This document shows, one piece after another, positions 6,730 through 13,214 of a DNA stretch of 13,214 nt. The translations under genes were made by a program, and so were the position numbers. The stretch spans positions 1-13,214 of the forward strand of contig CAJGCK010000034.1 of the NCBI GenBank assembly GCA_904501795.1, read 5' to 3'. Origin of the DNA: an uncultured Clostridia bacterium (lineage in GTDB: Bacteria > Bacillota > Clostridia > Christensenellales > Borkfalkiaceae). Within the stretch, counting starts at the first letter, position 1. Each line of letters starts with the position of its first letter. Below the pieces are notes generated by a model. It saw nothing but the letters and a program-made list of their open reading frames with translations. It was not told where the DNA came from and did no database searches.

Positions 6730-6765
6730 ATTTGTGTTTATTTATGATTATATCTTAACACAAAT
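6730..6765 (-). promoter_or_regulatory. Regulator promoter -10 box framed by an inverted repeat
   Basis: On the minus strand a perfect TATAAT occupies 6752-6747. It is framed by a perfect 9-bp inverted repeat, ATTTGTGTT (6730-6738) and AACACAAAT (6757-6765), with an 18-bp spacer. No good -35 box sits 17 bp upstream, so the promoter may need help or be weak. The arrangement suits autoregulation of the DeoR gene. Confidence 0.55.
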
Positions 6766-6777
6766 AAAATCTTTTTG

Positions 6778-6795
6778 CAACTTATTAATAAGTTG
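6778..6795. promoter_or_regulatory. 18-bp perfect palindrome between divergent promoters
   Basis: CAACTTATTAATAAGTTG is perfectly self-complementary with no spacer. It lies between the minus-strand regulator promoter and the plus-strand promoter of the SorE-like operon, and it touches the -35 box of the latter. It is a likely regulator-binding site; the protein is not known but the adjacent DeoR product is the obvious candidate. Confidence 0.6.
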
Positions 6796-6824
6796 TTCAC
6801 AATTATTTTTAATTGTGCTATAAT
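6796..6824 (+). promoter_or_regulatory. Promoter of the SorE-like/2-oxo acid dehydrogenase operon, with operator
   Basis: The -35 box TTCACA (6796-6801, five of six matches) is followed by a 17-bp spacer and a perfect TATAAT (6819-6824) with an extended -10 TGC in front. The spacer is almost filled by an inverted repeat, CACAATTA (6798-6805) and TAATTGTG (6810-6817) around TTTT. A protein bound there would block polymerase, so this is a probable repressor operator. TTGTTCA at 6793-6799 and TTGAACA at 6824-6830 may be further half-sites. Confidence 0.82.
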
Positions 6825-6862
6825 TGAACACGTAAAAATTTAATTAAAAGGAGAACTTTTTA

Positions 6863-8128
6863 ATGAAAACTAAAGCAGTTAGACTTTACGGACAAAGCGA
6901 TTTAAGATTAGAAGAATTCGAATTGCCCGAAATCAAAGAAGACGAAATTCTTGCACGCGTTGTATCTGACAGTATTTGTATGTCAAGCTACAAGGCGGCA
7001 ATACAAGGCGCAAACCACAAACGCGTACCCAATGATATTGCAGAAAACCCTGTTATTATTGGTCACGAATTTTGTGGTGACATCGTTAAGGTTGGCGCAA
7101 AATGGCAAGGCAAATTTAAGGAAGGAAGCAAATTTGGTATTCAACCGGCTATGAACTTAAAAGAAAATCCTTATCTTGCACCCGGCTATTCTTACGTTAA
7201 CATCGGTGGCGACGCTACTTATATAATTATTCCCAACGAAGTAATGGAAAGCGACTGCTTAATTCCTTACGAAGGCGAAAGCTATTTTAAGGCTTCACTT
7301 GCAGAACCTATGTCGTGTATAATTGCAGGCTATCACGAAAACTATCACAGCGTATACGAAAACCATACGCACGATATGGGTATCAAAGAAGGTGGCGCAG
7401 TTGCAATTCTAGCAGGCGTTGGTCCTATGGGGCTTGGCGCAGTTGATTACGGTATTCACGGACCGAGAAGACCTTCGTTAATGGTAGTAACCGATATCGA
7501 CCAAGCAAGACTTGATAGAGCGGCAACTCTTTTAACGGTAGAAGACGCTGCAAAACACGGCGTAAAATTAGTATACGTTAACACCTCAACCGTAGAAGAT
7601 CCCGTAAAATACATGAAAGATCTAAACGGTGGCAACGGCTTTGACGACGTGTTCGTATATGCTCCCGTATCTGCATTGGTAGAACAAGGCGACGCTTTGC
7701 TTGGTGAAAACGGATGCTTAAACTTCTTTGCAGGCCCCACTAAAACCGATTTCTCTGCAAAATTCAATTTCTATGACGTTCACTATGCTTTCCACAGAAT
7801 AACCGGAACGTCTGGCGGAAACACCAACGACTTAAGAGAAGCGCTTAAACTTGCGGGCGAAGGCAAAATCAACCCGTCTATTATGATTTCTCACGTTGGC
7901 GGACTTGATAGCGTTGTTGACACGACGTTAAATCTTCCCAACATAAAAGGCGCAAAGAAATTAGTTTATACGCACATTTCAATGCCCATGACCGCTATTG
8001 CTGATTTTGAAGAACTTGGCAAAACGGACAAATTCTTTGCAGACTTAGACGCAATTTGCAAGAAGAACAACGGAATTTGGTCGGATGAAGCCGAAAAATA
8101 CGTTCTTGCAAACGCAAAGAAAATATAA
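6863..8128 (+). CDS. SorE/YggP-like zinc-dependent dehydrogenase
   Basis: The 421-residue product is a medium-chain zinc alcohol dehydrogenase of the type annotated as L-sorbose-1-phosphate reductase (SorE) or YggP. That enzyme reduces L-sorbose 1-phosphate to D-glucitol 6-phosphate. Catalytic zinc ligands are Cys39 in SICMSSYK, His68-Glu69 in GHEFCG, and Glu148 in LAEPM. The four-cysteine structural zinc lobe of classical alcohol dehydrogenases is absent. The nucleotide-binding motif GVGPMG is at 185-190, and acidic residues in TDID (210-213) favour NAD(H). It is longer than the usual 340-360 residue members. AAAGGAG at 6847-6853 is the ribosome binding site. It leads the operon, with E2 63 bp downstream. 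The substrate is uncertain: a sugar phosphate by homology, but a polyol or acetoin-type substrate is possible given the E1/E2/E3 genes. Confidence 0.8.
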   Translation: MKTKAVRLYGQSDLRLEEFELPEIKEDEILARVVSDSICMSSYKAAIQGANHKRVPNDIAENPVIIGHEFCGDIVKVGAKWQGKFKEGSKFGIQPAMNLKENPYLAPGYSYVNIGGDATYIIIPNEVMESDCLIPYEGESYFKASLAEPMSCIIAGYHENYHSVYENHTHDMGIKEGGAVAILAGVGPMGLGAVDYGIHGPRRPSLMVVTDIDQARLDRAATLLTVEDAAKHGVKLVYVNTSTVEDPVKYMKDLNGGNGFDDVFVYAPVSALVEQGDALLGENGCLNFFAGPTKTDFSAKFNFYDVHYAFHRITGTSGGNTNDLREALKLAGEGKINPSIMISHVGGLDSVVDTTLNLPNIKGAKKLVYTHISMPMTAIADFEELGKTDKFFADLDAICKKNNGIWSDEAEKYVLANAKKI

Positions 8129-8191
8129 TAAAAATAATTCAAGACAAAAAACGAATAACGATATAAAACGATATAATAGGAGAGACAAAAA

Positions 8192-9838
8192 ATGGCAAAT
8201 CCCGTTTTAATGCCCAAGCAAGGTATAACCGTAGAAAGTTGCATTTTAACCAAATGGAACGTTAAAGTCGGCGATACCGTAAAAAAGGGCGACGTACTTT
8301 TTTCGTACGAAACCGACAAGTCTTCTTTCGACCAAGAATCCGAGTTCGACGGCGAAGTGCTTGCGTTATTTTGTGAAGAAGGGGACGAAGTTCCCGTTCT
8401 AACCAACGTTTGCGTAATAGGAAACAAAGGCGAAGATTGTTCTGCATTTGCACCTGGTGGCGCACCCGTTGCTGAAGCAAAAGAAGTTCCTGCAGAAGCA
8501 CCCGCTCAACCCGTTGAGAAGAAAGAAGTTGTGTTAAACCCCAACGTTAACCCCGTGTTAATGCCTAAACAAGGTATCACGGTAGAAAGTTGTATTCTAA
8601 CCAAATGGAACGTTAAGGTAGGCGACACGGTAAAGAAAGGCGATATCCTTTTCTCTTACGAAACGGATAAATCTTCTTTCGACCAAGAATCTGAATTTGA
8701 AGGTGAAGTTCTTGCAATCTTCTGTGAAGACGGCGACGAAGTTCCCGTGCTCACCAACGTTTGCGCAATAGGACCTAAGGGTGAAGACGCATCTTGCTAC
8801 GCTCCCAACGCCGGCGCAACGGCAGTAGAAGTAAAAGAAGTTGCTAAAGAAACCGCACCTGCACCTGCTTCGGCACCAGCAACCGCGCCTTCGGCAACGA
8901 GCGCAACCGCAACCGATAGCGGAAAGATATTTGCATCACCAAGAGCAAAAGCGCTTGCTGAAAAACTTGGCGTAGATTTAAGTAGTGCAACCGCAACCGG
9001 ACCTAAGGGTAGAATAATAGAAAGAGACGTTAGAGAAGCAAGCGTTAACCCGAAAGAAACGGTAGTAGCGTCTGCACCCGCTCAAGTTGAAAAGGCTCAA
9101 ACGTTAGAAAACGTAGACGTTAAGTCTTATAAAGATGAAAAGATGTCTAACATAAGAAAAGTTATTGCTAAGAACATGGTAATGAGCTTGTCGACTATGG
9201 CTCAATTAACCCATACCTTATCGTTCGACTGCACTAACGTTATGGCGTTTAGAAAATATCTTAAAGACAATGCGGAAACTCTTAAGTTGCCGTCAATCAC
9301 TATAAACAACATTATAGTATTTGCAGTATCAAGAGTATTGAAGAAACATAAAGACTTAAACGCACACCTAATCAACGGTGACACCATGCGTTATTTCGAC
9401 CACGTAAACGTAGGTATTGCAACCGATACGCCAAGGGGCTTGCTAGTTCCCACGCTATTCGGCGCAGACCTAATGAGTTTATCTGAAATCGCGTCTAAAT
9501 CTAAAAAACTTTCGCAAGACACTATTGATGGAAAGATTAGTCCTTCACTATTGACGGGCGGAAGCTTTACGGTAAGTAACGTAGGCACGATGGGAATAGA
9601 AAGTTTCACTCCCGTAGTAAACCCACCGCAAACGGGTATACTCGGCGTAAACACGCTTGAAACGAGAGTAAAACTTGGTAAAAACGGCGAAATCATACCA
9701 TATACCGCAATGAGCTTGTCGCTATCATACGACCACAGAGCGTTAGACGGTGCGCCCGCTTCTAGATTCTTAAAAGACCTTAAAGATTATCTTGAAAATT
9801 TCAGTTTTAATCTTTTGGCAGATAGCAAATGCATATAA
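8192..9838 (+). CDS. 2-oxo acid dehydrogenase E2, dihydrolipoyl acyltransferase with two lipoyl domains
   Basis: The 548-residue product has the full E2 domain order. Lipoyl domain 1 spans residues 4-82 with lipoyl-lysine Lys43 in ETDKSS, and lipoyl domain 2 spans 121-199 with Lys160. Ala/Pro-rich flexible linkers (83-120, 200-245) and a peripheral-subunit-binding domain (246-281, FASPRAKALAEKLG to GRIIERDV) follow. The catalytic acyltransferase domain (about 310-540) has the active-site DHRALDG at 514-520 (His515, Asp519). It forms the complex core and moves the acyl group from lipoate to CoA. The two lipoyl domains differ at only six of 79 positions. ATG at 8192 has AGGAGAG at 8178-8184. 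E3 begins 13 bp after the stop codon, with its ribosome binding site just beside that stop. The acyl group (acetyl or other) cannot be decided. Confidence 0.93.
   Translation: MANPVLMPKQGITVESCILTKWNVKVGDTVKKGDVLFSYETDKSSFDQESEFDGEVLALFCEEGDEVPVLTNVCVIGNKGEDCSAFAPGGAPVAEAKEVPAEAPAQPVEKKEVVLNPNVNPVLMPKQGITVESCILTKWNVKVGDTVKKGDILFSYETDKSSFDQESEFEGEVLAIFCEDGDEVPVLTNVCAIGPKGEDASCYAPNAGATAVEVKEVAKETAPAPASAPATAPSATSATATDSGKIFASPRAKALAEKLGVDLSSATATGPKGRIIERDVREASVNPKETVVASAPAQVEKAQTLENVDVKSYKDEKMSNIRKVIAKNMVMSLSTMAQLTHTLSFDCTNVMAFRKYLKDNAETLKLPSITINNIIVFAVSRVLKKHKDLNAHLINGDTMRYFDHVNVGIATDTPRGLLVPTLFGADLMSLSEIASKSKKLSQDTIDGKISPSLLTGGSFTVSNVGTMGIESFTPVVNPPQTGILGVNTLETRVKLGKNGEIIPYTAMSLSLSYDHRALDGAPASRFLKDLKDYLENFSFNLLADSKCI
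8201..8788 (+). repeat. Tandem lipoyl-domain repeat within the E2 gene, period 351 bp
   Basis: Bases 8201-8437 and 8552-8788 encode two copies of the same 79-residue lipoyl domain, offset by 117 codons. The proteins differ by six conservative or mild changes (at residues 35/152, 53/170, 59/176, 63/180, 75/192 and 78/195). The DNA differs at many third codon positions. The duplication is therefore not very recent, and both copies are held by selection. Confidence 0.95.
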
Positions 9839-9851
9839 AGGAGATTGACTA

Positions 9852-11222
9852 ATGGAAAATTACGATTTAGTAGTAATCGGCGGTGGCCCGGGCGGATATT
9901 TAGCCGCTGAAAGAGCAGGTCACGCAGGCTTAAAAACCTTAGTTGCCGAAAAGAATTCGTTTGGTGGCGTATGTCTTAACGAAGGTTGCGTACCCAGTAA
10001 AACCTTCCTTAACTCCGCAAAAGTTTTCGATTACGCTAACCACGCGGACAAATACGGCGTTAAGGTAGAAGGCAAGACTTCAATTGACCAAAAGTTCGTT
10101 GTAGAACGTAAAAACGGCGTTGTAAAAATGCTTGTTTCGGGCGTTAAGGCTCAATTAAAGAGAAACAAAGTAGTTATGAAAGAAGCAACCGCGTTTATCG
10201 AAAGCAAAACGGCAGACGGTTTCGTTATCAAAGTAGGCGAAGAACAAGTTCTAGCAAAAAGATTGATAATTGCAACCGGTTCAATGCCCGTAGTTCCACC
10301 TATTCCTGGACTAAAAGAAAATATTGCAAGCGGTTTAGTGCTAACCAACAAAGAAATTTTGGATTTAACCACTATTCCTGAAAGTTTAGTGGTAATCGGA
10401 GGTGGCGTAATCGGTTTAGAAATGGCAAGTTACTTCTCGTCGGTAGGCACTAAAGTTACCGTTGTAGAAATGCTTGACAAAATTGCAGGCCCAACTGAAA
10501 AAGAAATTTCTGCAATATTACAAAAAACCTTAGAAAGAAAGGGTGTAACCTTTAATTTAGGTTGCAAAGTAACCGCTATCGAAAGTGACGGCGTAGTGTT
10601 CGAAAAGAACGGCAAGAGTGAAAAAATTACCACCGACAAGATACTTTTATCTATCGGTAGACGTGCGGTAACGCAGGGTATAGGCTTAGAAAATATCGGC
10701 GTTAACTTAGAACGTGGTGCTATCGTAACCGATGACAATATGAGAACCAACGTGGCAAACGTATACGCAGTTGGCGACGTTAACGGTAAGATAATGCTTG
10801 CTCACACCGCTTACAGAGAAGCAGAAGTTGCAGTTAACACGATTATGGGTAAAAAAGATAAAATGCGTTACGGCGTAATACCTTCGGTTATATACACCAA
10901 CCCCGAAGTTGGCTCTGTTGGTGAAACGTTAGATAGTGCAAAAGCAAAAGGCTTAAACGCAAAAGAAATTAATATTCCGCTAACTTATTCGGGAAGATAT
11001 ATCGCAGAAAACAGCGAGCTTGACGGAATATGCAAACTCATAGTAAACGTAGATACCAACACCTTAATCGGTGCACATATTATAGGTAGCTACTCGGGTG
11101 AATACATCGTTTCAGTTTCTTCAATGATAGACCTAGAAGTTAACGTTGAAAACATTAAGAAATTAGTATTCCCGCACCCAACGGTATGCGAAATCGTTAG
11201 AGAAGCGATATTCAACATATAA
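9852..11222 (+). CDS. lpdA: Dihydrolipoamide dehydrogenase (E3)
   Basis: This 456-residue flavoprotein reoxidises the dihydrolipoyl groups of E2 and reduces NAD. The FAD-binding GGGPGG is at 10-15. The redox disulfide is Cys41 and Cys46 in GGVCLNEGCVPSK. The NAD-binding GGGVIG is at 183-188 with Glu206 ending the second strand, as in NAD-specific enzymes. The second FAD motif is YAVGDVNG (305-312). The C-terminal catalytic base pair is His442 and Glu447 in HPTVCE. There is no fused N-terminal lipoyl domain, unlike some Firmicute E3 proteins. AAGGAG at 9838-9843 is the ribosome binding site, overlapping the last base of the E2 stop. E1 follows after 18 bp, so E2, E3 and E1 are surely co-transcribed. 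Confidence 0.96.
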   Translation: MENYDLVVIGGGPGGYLAAERAGHAGLKTLVAEKNSFGGVCLNEGCVPSKTFLNSAKVFDYANHADKYGVKVEGKTSIDQKFVVERKNGVVKMLVSGVKAQLKRNKVVMKEATAFIESKTADGFVIKVGEEQVLAKRLIIATGSMPVVPPIPGLKENIASGLVLTNKEILDLTTIPESLVVIGGGVIGLEMASYFSSVGTKVTVVEMLDKIAGPTEKEISAILQKTLERKGVTFNLGCKVTAIESDGVVFEKNGKSEKITTDKILLSIGRRAVTQGIGLENIGVNLERGAIVTDDNMRTNVANVYAVGDVNGKIMLAHTAYREAEVAVNTIMGKKDKMRYGVIPSVIYTNPEVGSVGETLDSAKAKGLNAKEINIPLTYSGRYIAENSELDGICKLIVNVDTNTLIGAHIIGSYSGEYIVSVSSMIDLEVNVENIKKLVFPHPTVCEIVREAIFNI

Positions 11223-11240
11223 AATTTAGGAGGAAATAAA

Positions 11241-13214
11241 ATGCCAAAAAGTCAATTTATAAACCCTAACGAAATTAGGGCAAAAGGCAAAATTGCGTTT
11301 ACCGATATTCCCGTAAACGTATACGACAAAACTATTACCGATGAAAAGAAAAACTTTTCTAAAGACGATTTCGTTAGAATTTTTAACGACATCGCCGTAC
11401 TAAGAGAATTTGAAAGCATGATTCAATCCATCAAAGTAAAGGGAGAATATCAAGGCTTTAAGCACTCTTATCCTGGTCCTGCGCACCTTTCAATAGGTCA
11501 AGAAGCAGCAGCAGTTGGTCAAGCATATATTTTAGATATGGACGATATGACCTTTGGTTCGCACCGTAGCCACAGCGAAGTGCTTGCAAGGGGCTTAAAC
11601 TCTATCTACAAATTACCCGACGACAAACTATACCAAATAATGAAAGACTTTATGGGTGGCGAAACTCTTGCTCCCGTAGAAAAACTCAACAAAACGGGCA
11701 ACGTTAAAGATTTAGCAGTAGACTTCTTGCTCTATGGCTTTATGAGTGAAATATTCGCTCGTCGTACCGGCTTCCACAGAGGTATGGGCGGATCAATGCA
11801 CGTTTTCTTCTTACCGTTTGGTATTTATCCCAACAACGCTCTAGTTGGTGGCGCGGCTCCCGTTGCTTTAGGTGCTGCATTATACAAAAAGATTAACGAC
11901 AAACCCGGTATCGTAATCAGTAACGTTGGTGACGGCGCTGTTGGTTGCGGTGTTGTATACGAAAGTATGAACTTTGCCGCTATGGACCAATTCCGTCAAT
12001 TATGGGAAAAGAAAGGTGGACTACCCATACTTTTCAACTTCTTCAACAACGGCTACGGCATGGGCGGACAAACCCGTGGCGAAACCATGGCATACGATTT
12101 CTTAGCGCGTCTAGGCGCAGGTATTTCTCCCACGCAATTATATGCAGAAAGGGTAGACGGATTCAACCCGCTTGCAGTAATCGACGCTATGAAGAGAAAG
12201 AAGAAAATCTTATTAGACGGCGACGGCCCCGTTCTTATGGACGTAGTAACTTATCGTTACGGTGGTCACTCTCCGTCAGACTCTATGAGCTATCGTACGA
12301 TAGAAGAAGTAGACGCATGGAAAGAGCACGACCCGATGGTAACTTACAGAAAAGCGCTAGTTGACGCTAAGATTGAAAGCGACGGCAAGTTCGACGATAT
12401 TATTTCAGGCATCAGCGAAAGAATGCTTAAACTCTGCAAGTTAGCAGCAGACCCCGTAGAATCACCCTATCTTGACTTCAATAAAGACCCCTATTACGTA
12501 GAAAACTTAATGTTCTCTAACGGCAAAATTGAAAAGATGGAAGATAGAGCAATCGAAGTTGGCAAAGACGTTAAGATTCCTATGGAAGAAAACCCAAGGG
12601 TTAAACAAATTGCAGGTAAAAACCGTTATGCATTCGACGAAAAGGGTCAACTTGTTTCTAATATGAAACGTTTCAACATCCGTGACGGTTTATTTGAAGC
12701 AATTATCGACAAATATTACAAAGATTCCACGCTTACTTCGTACGGCGAAGACGTAAGAGACTGGGGCGGAGCGTTCGCAGTTTACAAAGGACTAACCGAA
12801 GCGCTTCCTTACCACAGACTATTCAACTCTCCTATATCTGAAGCAGCAATCGTATCAAGCGCAGTAGGTTACGGCTTATGCGGTGGTAGAGTAATCGTAG
12901 AACTAATGTACGCTGACTTTATGGGTAGAGCGGGTGACGAAATATTCAACCAACTTGCAAAATGGCAAGCAATGAGTAGTGGTATACTAAAAATGCCTGT
13001 AGTGCTACGTGTTTCAGTTGGTAGTAAATACGGTGCTCAACACTCTCAAGACTGGGTAGCACTTCCCGCACACGTTCCCGGCTTGAAAGTATGCTTCCCC
13101 GTAACTCCTTACGACGCTAAGGGCTTAATGAACTCGGCTCTAAACGGCACCGACCCCGTAATCTTCTTTGAAAGCCAAAGAATTTACGACAAGGGCGAAG
13201 AATTTAGAAAAGAA
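11241..13214 (+). CDS. Fused 2-oxo acid dehydrogenase E1 alpha-beta (3' end outside window)
   Basis: An open frame of 658 codons from ATG 11241 runs without a stop to the window end. AGGAGG (11228-11233) precedes it by seven bases. The first part is E1 alpha. PGPAHLSIGQEA and GSHRSHSE lie near residues 75-120, GFHRGMGGSMH near 180, and the thiamine diphosphate motif runs from GDG at 230-232 to NN at 269-270. From about residue 475 it becomes E1 beta: SPISEAAIVSSAVGYGL, then ELMYADFM, HSQDWVALPAHVPGLKV and TPYDAKGLM. Most PDH and acetoin enzymes have separate alpha and beta genes, so a single chain is notable. The enzyme decarboxylates a 2-oxo acid and acylates E2. About 140 beta residues should lie beyond the window. 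The active complex would contain this protein with the E2 and E3 just upstream. Confidence 0.94.
   Translation, partial: MPKSQFINPNEIRAKGKIAFTDIPVNVYDKTITDEKKNFSKDDFVRIFNDIAVLREFESMIQSIKVKGEYQGFKHSYPGPAHLSIGQEAAAVGQAYILDMDDMTFGSHRSHSEVLARGLNSIYKLPDDKLYQIMKDFMGGETLAPVEKLNKTGNVKDLAVDFLLYGFMSEIFARRTGFHRGMGGSMHVFFLPFGIYPNNALVGGAAPVALGAALYKKINDKPGIVISNVGDGAVGCGVVYESMNFAAMDQFRQLWEKKGGLPILFNFFNNGYGMGGQTRGETMAYDFLARLGAGISPTQLYAERVDGFNPLAVIDAMKRKKKILLDGDGPVLMDVVTYRYGGHSPSDSMSYRTIEEVDAWKEHDPMVTYRKALVDAKIESDGKFDDIISGISERMLKLCKLAADPVESPYLDFNKDPYYVENLMFSNGKIEKMEDRAIEVGKDVKIPMEENPRVKQIAGKNRYAFDEKGQLVSNMKRFNIRDGLFEAIIDKYYKDSTLTSYGEDVRDWGGAFAVYKGLTEALPYHRLFNSPISEAAIVSSAVGYGLCGGRVIVELMYADFMGRAGDEIFNQLAKWQAMSSGILKMPVVLRVSVGSKYGAQHSQDWVALPAHVPGLKVCFPVTPYDAKGLMNSALNGTDPVIFFESQRIYDKGEEFRKE

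Noticed and set aside
6687..6731. Upstream in-frame start for the DeoR-family regulator
   Set aside because: The extra 15 residues do not match the family's start, and the strong GGGGGTGA site precedes the inner ATG at 6686.
8158..8176. Direct repeat ACGATATAA twice, with a TATAAT, before the E2 gene
   Set aside because: No -35 box lies at proper distance and the repeat is short and A/T-rich; probably chance.
7966..8427. Minus-strand 153-codon open frame
   Set aside because: It crosses the junction of the SorE-like and E2 genes on the opposite strand, has no ribosome binding site and no recognisable motif.
11945..12364. Arg-rich plus-strand open frame of 139 codons
   Set aside because: It is an out-of-frame shadow within the E1 alpha coding region, whose own frame shows the thiamine motif and continues to the window end.

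Overview
The window is A+T-rich bacterial DNA with strong AGGAGG-type ribosome binding sites, sigma-A-like promoters and tightly packed operons. It starts with a Clostridia/Firmicutes-style rpsU. Together with codon use and the E1/E2 types seen, this suggests an uncultured low-GC Firmicute, probably a clostridial gut-type lineage. That placement is an inference from style; no marker here fixes the taxon.

Layout. (1) Positions 1-903 are housekeeping: rpsU with its own consensus promoter and terminator, then a small charged orphan gene and a second terminator. (2) Positions 964-5500 are one plus-strand operon. A near-perfect promoter is overlapped by a 22-bp perfect palindrome, and is followed by a PHP-domain protein, a SrlD-type sugar-phosphate dehydrogenase (SDR), a tandem-fused class II aldolase-like protein and a second class II aldolase-like protein. 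(3) Positions 5501-5909 lie between convergent genes and hold no gene. They contain a striking element of about 350 bp with 12-bp terminal inverted repeats. Inside are at least nine stem-loops, most separated by a 7-nt linker that reads GTTATAT/GTGATAT in the left half and its reverse complement in the right half. (4) Positions 5910-6862 hold a DeoR-family regulator on the minus strand and a divergent control region packed with palindromes. (5) Positions 6863-13214 are a second plus-strand operon: a SorE/YggP-like zinc dehydrogenase, a 2-oxo acid dehydrogenase E2 with two nearly identical lipoyl domains, an E3, and a fused E1 alpha-beta gene that runs off the window end.

How the parts may work together. 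SrlD and SorE homologues act on hexitol and ketose phosphates (D-glucitol 6-phosphate, L-sorbose 1-phosphate), class II aldolases cleave ketose phosphates, and DeoR-family repressors usually sense sugar phosphates. The natural reading is a catabolic unit that oxidises or isomerises an unusual sugar or sugar-alcohol phosphate, cleaves it, and passes a 2-oxo acid to a dedicated dehydrogenase complex that makes an acyl-CoA and NADH. The substrate cannot be read from the sequence, and no transporter or kinase lies in the window.

The most unusual items are the nested hairpin element at 5540-5889, the aldolase fusion whose second half has lost its metal and catalytic residues, and the pairing of a sugar-phosphate-type dehydrogenase with an E2-E3-E1 operon.
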